A stretch of DNA of 35,994 nucleotides from a virus, in the IMG/VR virus record IMGVR_UViG_3300025732_000128, positions 1 through 35,994 of that record, one strand, 5' to 3'. A program made the translations under genes and the position numbers. This document shows, in pieces, positions 22,001-28,414 of this stretch (position 1 is its first letter; each line of letters begins with the position of its first letter). Under the pieces are notes generated by a model that worked only from the letters and a program-made list of their open reading frames with translations, did not search any database and was not told the origin of the DNA.

Positions 22001-23229
22001 TCCCCAAACCAGCCTTTCAAGAATGCAAAATTTTTATTCCAAAGGACGATGAAAGTCAATATTCCATCGAGGAGATCGAAATGTCAATTGTACCAGACGG
22101 AGTCTATGTAGACGAAGTACACGAAAATGATGCGGAAGCGCTTGTAGCCTGTGCTCTAGTTGCTGACGCAATACCTGTTGTGCCGCCTGAATCATGGTTT
22201 GAAAATCCAAATCTAGACAAGCCAACACCTCTTACCGTTGAAGACAGCGGTCGAGTATACGGTCACATCGCTGCATGGCACGTCGACCATATCGGCATGG
22301 CATATGGTACAAAACCACCAAGAAGTAAGAGTAACTACGCATATTTCCACACGGGTGTTGTCCGTGCGGCGAACGGCAAGGACTATCCTGTCGGCCAATT
22401 AACACTCAGCGGAGGTCATGCGTCGCTCGAGGCAAGCGCACTCGAGGCGGCACGTCACTATGACGACACCGGATCGGCGATCGCTGACGTCCGCGCTGGA
22501 GAAGACTCGCACGGGATCTGGGTTGCCGGAAGTCTTCGCTCGAGCGCAACACCCGAACAAATCCGTGCGCTTCGGGCATCTGCTCCATCCGGCGATTGGC
22601 GTCCAATTCGTGGATCACTCGAACTTGTCGCTGTTTGTCAAGTAAACGTTCCAGGATTTCCGATCGCTCGTGCCCGTGTAGCTAGCGGTCAAGTATACGC
22701 TCTTGTCGCCGCCGGCGCGATGACACTAGCAAAGATGAAGAATGATCCTCTACGTGATCTATCACAGCGTCTTGAGCGTCTTGAGGAACAGGCTTCACTT
22801 TCAATTTCAGGTGAACCAGAGTCTGTCAATGGGACGGAGATCGATGCCACTGAACTTGCTACAAAAGTCGAAGATCTTTCAGCACGCATCAGATCAGATA
22901 AGCCATATGACACTCTTGGCTACATCTCAGACAAGACCAGAGAAAAACTTGCTGGAGAAGGTAAAGCATTGCCGGACGGTTCATATCCAATCAGAAGCGT
23001 TGCTGAACTCAAGGACGCGATCCAAGCATATGGACGGTCAAAGCCTGGAAAGCGTGCTGCAGTCCGTCGTCACATCATGAAGAGAGCCAGATCGCTCAAG
23101 AGAGCTGATCTTATTCCAGAGCAATGGAAGTCCGCGGGTCTTATTGATGACGATGTTGTTACTGACATTAAAGCTCGGGTAGCCTCAGCTCAATCAAACA
23201 TCTCAGCAGTTGACAACCCAAAAGAATAA
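19033..23229 (+). CDS. Capsid maturation protease fusion protein (zero-frame product)
   Basis: ATG 19033 is chosen over an upstream TTG because AAGGAG lies 9 bases before it; product 1,398 aa. Domains: a conserved actinophage module with YTIPKGAQEEAKKALEW and GRIAWALWGGD (~84-185); an RDKGGKFAKMG beta module (~369-425); a poly-Ser linker (504-518); a GGIDRNRGNAEKLRRYW / MGPRAKGYCALRHKE module (~727-790); an S78-type prohead protease (~843-1003) with H890 in DGHDGSVVVGRIDHME and S938 in IRGVSADLD; a second protease-like fold (~1070-1228) ending in LELVAVCQVNVPGFP; and a DUF6582-like C-terminus (~1293-1369, GKALPDGSYPI to LIPEQW). A D5...K5 charged insert follows S938. S78 proteases cleave scaffold and head proteins during maturation. 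A CCCAAAA heptamer precedes the stop. Confidence 0.85.
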   Translation: MRSVSLYGQAGNYALYSDGSSAVVIDRNLNMIEDTGSFADLLILYPWISSENIAQHEQEDLHLELAIGTLQSLDIETITASGRMYTIPKGAQEEAKKALEWRKKYKRGGTPVGLNTARILANGGQIGINKVRHIAKYFPRHEVDKKGRGYKPGDDGFPSSGRIAWALWGGDTAWKWARQIVERENKSINACGNYDDSFQPLRSYDSNVNAFEIARAYDGLENSPEFAARVRLDGSGIDRLYMIDQQGQVFVWDGNSWDDLGHIDSDISTYDRSLDDPYDRVEKHHVLIDHESALILSAKMQMNPFSAVQIEDLDEQEAQLVALAADEIDWVTIDSTLVAAGEEPLSGQSSKDGVYTPEERAANAKRQVRDKGGKFAKMGSRVSIDGDSGAVGNITRINPDRGTVSVTMDDGSVREVAGNRTETYTGDSGQAPALRKEPEDAKTDQAPLDTSGILAQPRAPIDRPKATIPNGLPALTSDDLKQIVNDYPAWVVSQREANTTQAPSSSSSSSSSSSSSSSDSSEPASTVKTVKPAGDNAPQHQKSDYLKKLEEDTGTSLYTDSALNHPLLQNFFKKKKNKLWYNPITSAAESPAAVVAPDVEEASGTELTPETSDVPPMYLALVSPDDPAAVMDLISIVPASTKLATPVVFKRVDGKWLRDDQILKDLKSATPPPVVALDAVSYEDVLSQVDQTQDAAVAAAVPTEFSRKFVELYLAKISPLAIIAEGGIDRNRGNAEKLRRYWLYGRGALKIRWNTPGDWTRCYRHLRKYMGPRAKGYCALRHKEATGVWTGSRFNVGKRNVRGSAFETYELADEQQIFSIAETRAAINAARERVLTASVDQQIVGRKFTIPLVIPEETETGDGRIFKKDSIEFRELPLPLLWQIKTSDGHDGSVVVGRIDHMERVDGGIGNAHGVFDTGAYGREAQRMIENGFIRGVSADLDKFEASEDSDDDDDIDAAAEKIEKSKKKKKIENSKILVDKARIMAVTIVPKPAFQECKIFIPKDDESQYSIEEIEMSIVPDGVYVDEVHENDAEALVACALVADAIPVVPPESWFENPNLDKPTPLTVEDSGRVYGHIAAWHVDHIGMAYGTKPPRSKSNYAYFHTGVVRAANGKDYPVGQLTLSGGHASLEASALEAARHYDDTGSAIADVRAGEDSHGIWVAGSLRSSATPEQIRALRASAPSGDWRPIRGSLELVAVCQVNVPGFPIARARVASGQVYALVAAGAMTLAKMKNDPLRDLSQRLERLEEQASLSISGEPESVNGTEIDATELATKVEDLSARIRSDKPYDTLGYISDKTREKLAGEGKALPDGSYPIRSVAELKDAIQAYGRSKPGKRAAVRRHIMKRARSLKRADLIPEQWKSAGLIDDDVVTDIKARVASAQSNISAVDNPKE
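20487..20585. repeat. Internal copy of the 5' direct repeat with (TTC)15 poly-Ser tract
   Basis: Bases 20487-20579 match 1-93 exactly. The TTC run continues to 20585 and then the gene reads on normally into DSSEPAS, so this copy is in natural context. It encodes a 15-serine linker inside the protease fusion. The microsatellite is the likely cause of a mis-join at the window start. Confidence 0.93.
23217..23223 (+). promoter_or_regulatory. Candidate -1 ribosomal frameshift site CCCAAAA
   Basis: The heptamer reads C CCA AAA in the protease frame, the canonical X XXY YYZ arrangement, with one codon (GAA) before the TAA stop at 23227-23229. Slipping by -1 gives CCC AAA AGA ATA ATC and opens 100 more codons. 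A GATCGCGCGATC palindrome follows about 8 bases downstream and could form part of a stimulatory structure. The placement at the frame junction is as expected for programmed frameshifting. Confidence 0.75.
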
Positions 23230-23525
23230 TCGATCGCGCGATCTCTGCAGCTGCTGGTGTTGTAGTTGCTGAAGAAAGTGAATTAGCAGACGCACTCGTC
23301 GCGATCGCCAACAAATACGGCAAGTTCAACGAAGATGATACCGGGATTTGGGCTGGATACATCTCTGCTGACAAGAATGAAAATGCTTCTATTGGAGTAA
23401 ACTGCAGTAATTGCATTTTGTACGCAGGAGGAACAGAGTGCAAAATTTTAGCAACTGCTGTAGAGCCTCTTGGAAGTTGTAGATTCGCACTGATACCAGA
23501 TGGATTGGTAAAGAAAAATGCATAA
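23223..23525 (+). CDS. Frameshifted C-terminal extension of the protease fusion
   Basis: The -1 frame is open from 23214 to the TAA at 23523-23525 and contains no ATG, GTG or TTG in its first two thirds, so it cannot be an ordinary gene. Entered by slippage at CCCAAAA it adds 100 residues to residue 1397, giving a ~1,497-aa product. The extension begins RIIDRAISAAAGVVV, has a helical acidic part, and ends with C-x2-C-x8-C-x12-C (CSNCILYAGG, then TECKI and GSCRF), a likely metal-binding knuckle. Its stop overlaps the next ATG (23518), consistent with it being translated. A sequencing frameshift would give the same picture, but the slippery heptamer at the exact junction argues for programming. 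Confidence 0.75.
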   Translation, partial: RIIDRAISAAAGVVVAEESELADALVAIANKYGKFNEDDTGIWAGYISADKNENASIGVNCSNCILYAGGTECKILATAVEPLGSCRFALIPDGLVKKNA

Positions 23526-24090
23526 TCTTGATAATCCAGATGCAGTTTTGGCTGCAGCTAAATACGACCGTGAAAATACGATATACGAGTCTGGCGTTGA
23601 CCAACCTAGAGATGCTAAAGGCAAGTTCAGAACAGTTCTAGCAAGAATTAAGGAAAATCTTGGTGTTTCAGGTCTTCAACGCTCTCTAGAAAGAGCCGAG
23701 GAACTCGAGCTTATGGTAAACGCCGGCAACTACGCGCAGGCGGCCTCGTCGGCGCAGAAGTTGAAAAATCTTCTAGAACGTCTAGATACCGGCGCTTTAA
23801 ACGCTATTTCCCTTGAAAACGTACGTGAATCGGCCAGACTTCTTGGTGAAGTGATGTCAAATCTTCCGCTTCCGTTTGGAGAAGACGTTGAAAAAGTAAA
23901 GTTTTCAGATCTACCTCCAGTTCTCCGTGACCTAATTGAAGATATGTCCAAGCGCGTCAAAGAAAAAATTGGTGAAAAAGATGCCAAAGACGCAACGGCG
24001 AGATTAGACTCTTTTCAAAGTGGCGGTGATCTTTTTAGTCAGTCTGAAGTGGCGTCGGAGATGAGCACTCTTCTACGATTGCTGACATAA
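23518..24090 (+). CDS. Helical capsid-assembly-associated protein (QPRDxxGKF type)
   Basis: A 190-aa, almost entirely alpha-helical protein. It contains QPRDAKGKFRTVLARIKENLG (in parts: QPRDAKGKF at residue 29 onward), NLPLPFGEDVEKVKFSDLPP and the C-terminus SEMSTLLRLLT. I recall this set of motifs from conserved actinophage proteins encoded directly upstream of the major capsid gene, usually without a proven function; a scaffolding or head-assembly role is inferred from position and composition. The start overlaps the frameshifted stop by 8 bases. A structured ~125-base leader separates it from the capsid gene. Confidence 0.75.
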   Translation: MHNLDNPDAVLAAAKYDRENTIYESGVDQPRDAKGKFRTVLARIKENLGVSGLQRSLERAEELELMVNAGNYAQAASSAQKLKNLLERLDTGALNAISLENVRESARLLGEVMSNLPLPFGEDVEKVKFSDLPPVLRDLIEDMSKRVKEKIGEKDAKDATARLDSFQSGGDLFSQSEVASEMSTLLRLLT

Positions 24091-24095
24091 TTTTG

Positions 24096-24104
24096 TGATA
24101 TTAT
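24096..24104 (+). promoter_or_regulatory. Possible extended -10 promoter for the capsid transcript
   Basis: TGATATTAT has the TG-N-TATNNT form of an extended -10 element and lies just after the preceding stop codon, upstream of a long structured leader. No convincing -35 is visible at normal spacing, and the host sigma preference is unknown, so this is a suggestion only. Confidence 0.3.
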
Positions 24105-24143
24105 TTCTTGTAGGTGAGTGCCTCCGTGCTTCTGTGTACGAGA

Positions 24144-24217
24144 GTCCCTCCCTGGACAGAACCCCCAAGACAGGTTGAAGGAAAACCTGTCCTGACTGGC
24201 CCGGAGGAGGGACAGTG
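24144..24217 (+). promoter_or_regulatory. Structured 5' leader able to mask the capsid gene ribosome-binding site
   Basis: GTCCCTCC (24144-24151) is exactly complementary to GGAGGGAC (24206-24213), which contains the Shine-Dalgarno of the capsid gene and ends one base before its GTG start (24215). Between them, GACAGGTT (24169-24176) pairs perfectly with AACCTGTC (24184-24191) in a 7-base-loop hairpin. Together they predict a closed multi-stem leader that hides the ribosome-binding site. This could hold back capsid translation until bound by a protein or opened by coupled translation. No known riboswitch class is recognised. Confidence 0.6.
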
Positions 24218-26077
24218 GACCGTATTAAGCAGATGCTCGACACTATCGACCAACTGACCGACGACCAAATCGTCGAACTTCAGAGTGCAATTGTGACCGA
24301 GTTTGAGACGGTTGAGGGCGAAGATCCTACCGCAGAAACAGTTGAAACCATGACAACTCTTGCCGACATGCTCGACACAGTTCGCGCAGAGTCCAAGCGT
24401 CGTGACGCTCTTGCTCAGGAACTGGCCGTTCGCGCCAGCGAGGCGAGCAACAGAGTCAAGTTGGCCATGGATGAAGAGCAGCCCATGATGACCCCCGAAG
24501 AAGAGACTGAAGAGCCTGAGGGCGAAGAAGCTCCGATGGAGGAAGAGGAGGAGCAAATGAAGAGCGCTCCTTCTGCCATGAGCGATGCATCAACAGTTAC
24601 ATCGGAAGGTTCTGAACTTTCAACCGATGAACCAGAAGTAGTAAGTGACGAACCAGCTGCTGTTGCTGAAGAGGCACCAGCAGAACCAGCCGTAGAGGCT
24701 GAACTCTCAACAATCACAGAAGTAGCTCAAGAAGAGCAGAAAGATCAGGAGGCACCAATGACTGCCGCAGCTGAAGAAGGCGCCCAGGACGTTAGCGTCC
24801 AGGCCCCAGCCGACCGCCGTCCCAGCATCCAGAAGGCGCAAGCTCCGGTAACTATCACAGCCGGTGCTGACATCCCTGGATTTACCGCTGGTTCGCAGAT
24901 GGCTGACTACAAGGAAATTGCCGAGGCCATGGCAGCTCGTCTGCACGGTCTTCGTCACGTAAAGGGTGGAGACGGCGAGCAGCACATCGTTGCTTCAGTC
25001 AGCACTCGCTACCCCGACTCACGGATCCTCACTCAGGATACTGACAGCAACGTTGCAAAAATCAACGCTGTCACCAATCCCGAGGCTCTAGTCGCGTCAG
25101 GCGGGCACAGTGCCCCATTCGAGGTCAAGTACGACATCTTCGGATTCGGCACTACCGTCCGTCCAATCCGCGATTCGCTACCTCGCTTCCAGGCCGACCG
25201 TGGTGGTATTCGCTACATCGTTCCTCCTACCCTCATCGATACCGTCAACGGAACCGTCACCTATGACTCCGCCATTGGCGTATGGACAAACGTGGTTGAC
25301 ACCAACCCCGGAACAAACACCAAGAACAGCCTGACTGTTAGCGCTGCAACAGAGACAACAGTTGCCACAGATGCTGTGACACTGCAGCTCAGATTCGGTA
25401 ACTTGATGACCCGCGCCTACCCAGAGCTTATTGCTCGTCACAACGAACTTGCTCTCATCCAGCACGCTCGTGAAGCTGAGCAATACCTTGTGAGCAAACT
25501 GGACGCCGGCTCAATCGCTGTAACAACCTCGAGCCTCATGGGCGCCGCCCGTGACTTCCTCGTACAGGTTGGTCGCGCTGCAGCTGCCTACCGCAGCCGT
25601 CACCGTCTCGATCCTGCGCAGCGTCTCACTGTAATCGCTCCTGCCTGGCTAAAGGGTGCCATGCGCGCTGACCTCACTCTGGCGATGCCGGGTGACGGCA
25701 CCCTAGCCGTCGCTGATTCGGAGATCGAGGGCTACCTCGATGTCCGCGGTGTTTCAGTGACATGGTCACCAGACATGACAACCTTCGGTCAGCAGGCTGC
25801 GTCCTCACTGAGCGGATTCCCGAACAGTTTTGATTGGTACATCTTCGCCGAGGGCACGTTCCTTTTCCTCGACGGTGGTACTCTCGATCTTGGAATCATC
25901 CGCGACTCGACACTCGTCGGCACCAACGACTACCGGATGTTCGTAGAAACGTTCGAAGGAGTTGCAAAGGTCGGCGTAGAGTCGCTCAAGGTGACATCGA
26001 CGATCAACGTCAACGGTGTGGCTGCTGCTCTCCGTGACACCACCGGTGGTGCTACCGCCGCCGCGATCGAGTACTGA
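24215..26077 (+). CDS. Major capsid protein with N-terminal scaffold-like region
   Basis: A 620-aa protein starting with GTG after GGAGGAGGG. Residues 1 to ~100 are helical (MDRIKQMLDTIDQLTDDQIV...), ~100-210 are extremely acidic and Glu/Pro/Ala-rich, and the HK97-type shell domain follows from about residue 215. Shell-like features include the E-loop region with RGGIRYIVPPTLID, long spine-type helix HNELALIQHAREAEQYLVSKLD, SRHRLDPAQRLTVIAPAWLKGAMRADL and the DYRMFVETFEGVAKVGVESLKV ending. An N-terminal region fused to the capsid acts as scaffold (delta domain) in HK97-like phages and is removed by the maturation protease, here encoded upstream. The gene uses more C-ending, GC-richer codons than its neighbours, as expected for the most abundant protein. 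Confidence 0.85.
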   Translation: MDRIKQMLDTIDQLTDDQIVELQSAIVTEFETVEGEDPTAETVETMTTLADMLDTVRAESKRRDALAQELAVRASEASNRVKLAMDEEQPMMTPEEETEEPEGEEAPMEEEEEQMKSAPSAMSDASTVTSEGSELSTDEPEVVSDEPAAVAEEAPAEPAVEAELSTITEVAQEEQKDQEAPMTAAAEEGAQDVSVQAPADRRPSIQKAQAPVTITAGADIPGFTAGSQMADYKEIAEAMAARLHGLRHVKGGDGEQHIVASVSTRYPDSRILTQDTDSNVAKINAVTNPEALVASGGHSAPFEVKYDIFGFGTTVRPIRDSLPRFQADRGGIRYIVPPTLIDTVNGTVTYDSAIGVWTNVVDTNPGTNTKNSLTVSAATETTVATDAVTLQLRFGNLMTRAYPELIARHNELALIQHAREAEQYLVSKLDAGSIAVTTSSLMGAARDFLVQVGRAAAAYRSRHRLDPAQRLTVIAPAWLKGAMRADLTLAMPGDGTLAVADSEIEGYLDVRGVSVTWSPDMTTFGQQAASSLSGFPNSFDWYIFAEGTFLFLDGGTLDLGIIRDSTLVGTNDYRMFVETFEGVAKVGVESLKVTSTINVNGVAAALRDTTGGATAAAIEY

Positions 26078-26116
26078 TCCAGTAGAAGTATTCAATAAGT
26101 AATCAAGTAATCATCC

Positions 26117-26220
26117 GCGGGCGCCGCTAGAGACCAGAGGAGTATGTTGTGGCATTTCGGGGCATTTATCCTGCAACCGAGCTAAAACCTACAGAATTTG
26201 GCATCTTTAGCGGCGCCCGT
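26117..26220 (+). promoter_or_regulatory. Long inverted repeat bracketing the ribosome-binding site of the next gene
   Basis: GCGGGCGCCGCTAGAGA (26117-26133) can pair with TCTTTAGCGGCGCCCGT (26204-26220) over 17 bp with two G-U pairs; the central 12 bp are perfect. The right arm lies inside the coding sequence and the ~70-base loop holds the Shine-Dalgarno (GAGGAG) and the GTG start at 26149. A stable mRNA structure presenting or timing initiation of this gene is possible; termination is unlikely because no U-tract follows. Confidence 0.6.
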
Positions 26221-27237
26221 GTGATGAGGCACACATCCCGCAACTATGACGAACGCTGGATACGTGGTTTTTCCGTTGAATACGACACACAGCCGACTGT
26301 CCGTCTTCTTGAAGACGGCGGAACATCTGTGCACACGATGTTTGACGGTTCCGGACTCGCCAGATACTTGAATGTTGAACCGTTTTTCATTGAGGTAGAA
26401 GACTACAGGTCGACATTTAGTCTTACTGGTGAAGACCGATTTTCTCGTGTTCTTAAGCAGCTAGAAGCTGTAACTCAAAAAGCTGTCGAACGCGAATTTT
26501 ATAACGGGTACGTTACTCGAACAGATTTGACTCAGAATCAATATCTGACAAAATCTGGTTCATATACGTTCGCGTCTTCGACACCTCAAACCGCTGTTTC
26601 GGTTCAAAGAGCTGTTGCTCTACTTGAAGCGCAGTTGGCAAATTCTCCCACGGGCGAGCAGGGAGTGATTCACATGTCGAGGGACGCCGCTGCGCTACTT
26701 GGTTCACAGTGGTTACTCATGCGTGTTGAAGATGACAAAGGTGTGTTTCATCTAGAGACCCTAAACGGGACAACATGCATCATAGGATCAGGATATACCG
26801 GTGACGGACCTTTTTCCGCGATCACGAACAAAGCAGCCTCTGGCGGTACAGCGACAATAACGACGGCGACACCGCACGGTCTTGTCACGAACGACACAGT
26901 CACGGTGTCTGGTGTCGATGCAACGTTTAACGGTACCTACACGGTTACAGGTGCTCCGACAACCACAACATTTACATACGCGAAAGCAGGGACTATAACA
27001 TCAACGGCAGCTACCGGTCTCGCGCAGATGGTCGCTACCGCAGATGTAAAGTGGATGTTTGCCACAGGTTCGCTCGATATTCACGTCGGCAAACCTGACG
27101 TTGTAAACGACACGCTTGCTCACGGATACGATGTTTCTACAAATCAAAACAATATGCGTATAAAGGCGTTGAGACCTGCCGCAGTTCATTTTGATCCATC
27201 AATGCACTACGCAGTCAAGGTAAATCTGACAGCGTAA
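26149..27237 (+). CDS. Second capsid-like structural protein with inserted Ig-like module
   Basis: A 362-aa protein starting with GTG after GAGGAG. The body (RFSRVLKQLEAVTQKAVEREFYNGY, in parts LEAVTQKAVEREFYNG; GVIHMSRDAAALLGSQ; GTTCIIGSGYTGDGP; DVKWMFATGSLDIHVGKP) recalls actinophage capsid-like proteins annotated as second or pentamer-forming capsid subunits. Residues ~229-294 are an inserted module with TATITTATPHGLVTNDTVTV and VSGVDATFNGTYTV; the protein resumes after it with MVATADVKW. The module also occurs in the next two structural genes. The gene follows the major capsid gene after 71 bases. A penton or minor head-shell role is my best guess; a decoration protein is an alternative. 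Confidence 0.55.
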   Translation: MAFRGIYPATELKPTEFGIFSGARVMRHTSRNYDERWIRGFSVEYDTQPTVRLLEDGGTSVHTMFDGSGLARYLNVEPFFIEVEDYRSTFSLTGEDRFSRVLKQLEAVTQKAVEREFYNGYVTRTDLTQNQYLTKSGSYTFASSTPQTAVSVQRAVALLEAQLANSPTGEQGVIHMSRDAAALLGSQWLLMRVEDDKGVFHLETLNGTTCIIGSGYTGDGPFSAITNKAASGGTATITTATPHGLVTNDTVTVSGVDATFNGTYTVTGAPTTTTFTYAKAGTITSTAATGLAQMVATADVKWMFATGSLDIHVGKPDVVNDTLAHGYDVSTNQNNMRIKALRPAAVHFDPSMHYAVKVNLTA

Positions 27238-27280
27238 TATAGTGATAGTTAGTAAAAATTTTTAACAGGAGATCAACAAG

Positions 27281-28330
27281 ATGCCCACTCAAGACTATGC
27301 CGCGAGTATTCAAGGTGTGTCAATTCGCGTCACGCGTCTTGACGCATCTGGAAACCTCCTCAATACAGCAGGTGACAGCTACACGACAAGCGCCTTCATG
27401 CGTATCTCGTTCACACCCGAGTACGAGCAAGGTGACGAGATCACTGAAAAGTCCGCAAACGGACAGATCTGTGTTTCATACCAGGCGCCAGACACCCTCA
27501 AGCGTGTAACCATGGAGCTCGCGATCTGTGAGCCTGATCCTGAGCTCACCAACTTAATTTCTGGCGGTCTGCTTCTTCGTAAGAACTATGGTACATTTGC
27601 TTTACCGAGCAACAAGAGCGTCGGTTGGGGCTCGCCGGCTGTCGGCGACGATCCTGCTGGTAACGGTGTCGCGATCGAGTGCTGGTCATATGCCGTGACC
27701 GGCGGCAAGCGTGCCGCGACCGCTCCCTACTTCCACTGGGTCTTCCCGTACTGCCGTATGCGGTTGACCGGTGACCGTGTTATCGAGAACGGAATGGTCG
27801 CGACCACGTTTGAGGGATACAGTCTCGGTAACACGTTGTTTGGTGACGGACTTGATGATCGTTGGGAGTTCCCGACCGCGACAGAGCGCCCGTACGCGTA
27901 CGCTCGTACTTCATGGGCTCCCACTGGTCGCAAGGGTTTCTACACCTGGCACGGCGATCTCACAGCTGCGACAACAAACGCGGCAAGAGCAGGCACGACA
28001 GCCACACTTACGTTTGCCTCTCACAGTTTTGTTACCGGTGACATCATCTCTGTGGCTGGTCTAACATCAACGTTTGCACCGATGAACACTACGTACGCTG
28101 TGATAACTGGAACAACATCAACAACTATCACGTACACTACTTCAACATCAGGTACGATCACATCTGGTGCTGCCGTTGGTACGGTTACTTGCGTGGCTGG
28201 TAGTCGTGACGTCAACGACTTCTCATCGCAGGGTTCAACGACAGCGTATAACACGCCTGGTAACCTCAACTACAACGCGGATCTGCCGATCGACTTCATC
28301 ATCGCATCGGTCAAGGACCCGACAAGCTAA
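27281..28330 (+). CDS. Major tail (tube) protein with C-terminal Ig-like module
   Basis: A 349-aa protein with ATG 27281 after AGGAGA. The N-terminal two thirds carry actinophage tail-tube signatures: VSIRVTRLDASGN near the start, FTPEYEQGDEITEKSANGQ, APDTLKRVTMELAICEPDPEL and the CRMRLTGDRVIENGMVATTFEG segment. Tail-tube proteins stack as hexameric rings around the tape measure. Residues ~233-303 are an Ig-like insertion (TATLTFASHSFVTGDIISVAG) followed by a short closing segment, probably displayed on the tail surface. The gene lies before the connector genes rather than after them, which is unusual order. A strong terminator follows, fitting a highly expressed protein. Confidence 0.75.
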   Translation: MPTQDYAASIQGVSIRVTRLDASGNLLNTAGDSYTTSAFMRISFTPEYEQGDEITEKSANGQICVSYQAPDTLKRVTMELAICEPDPELTNLISGGLLLRKNYGTFALPSNKSVGWGSPAVGDDPAGNGVAIECWSYAVTGGKRAATAPYFHWVFPYCRMRLTGDRVIENGMVATTFEGYSLGNTLFGDGLDDRWEFPTATERPYAYARTSWAPTGRKGFYTWHGDLTAATTNAARAGTTATLTFASHSFVTGDIISVAGLTSTFAPMNTTYAVITGTTSTTITYTTSTSGTITSGAAVGTVTCVAGSRDVNDFSSQGSTTAYNTPGNLNYNADLPIDFIIASVKDPTS

Positions 28331-28345
28331 CAACTTTAGACTGTC

Positions 28346-28395
28346 AACGGCGCGTCCTGTGTATAGAATACATGGGACGCGCCGTTTCAGTTTTT
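28346..28395 (+). terminator. Intrinsic terminator after the major tail gene
   Basis: AACGGCGCGTCC (28346-28357) pairs perfectly with GGACGCGCCGTT (28375-28386), and TGTA/TACA inside can extend the stem. The sequence then runs TTTCAGTTTTT. The GC-rich 12-bp stem followed by a T-tract is a classical rho-independent terminator, sitting 16 bases after the stop codon. It would separate abundant capsid and tail-tube messages from the less abundant connector and tail genes. Confidence 0.88.
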
Positions 28396-28414
28396 ACAGA
28401 AAAGACGAGGAAAG

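Noticed and set aside
23229-23525. Independent small gene after the protease gene
   Set aside because: No ATG, GTG or TTG is available before its last third; initiation at ATA or ATC would be needed. The slippery heptamer explains the frame better.
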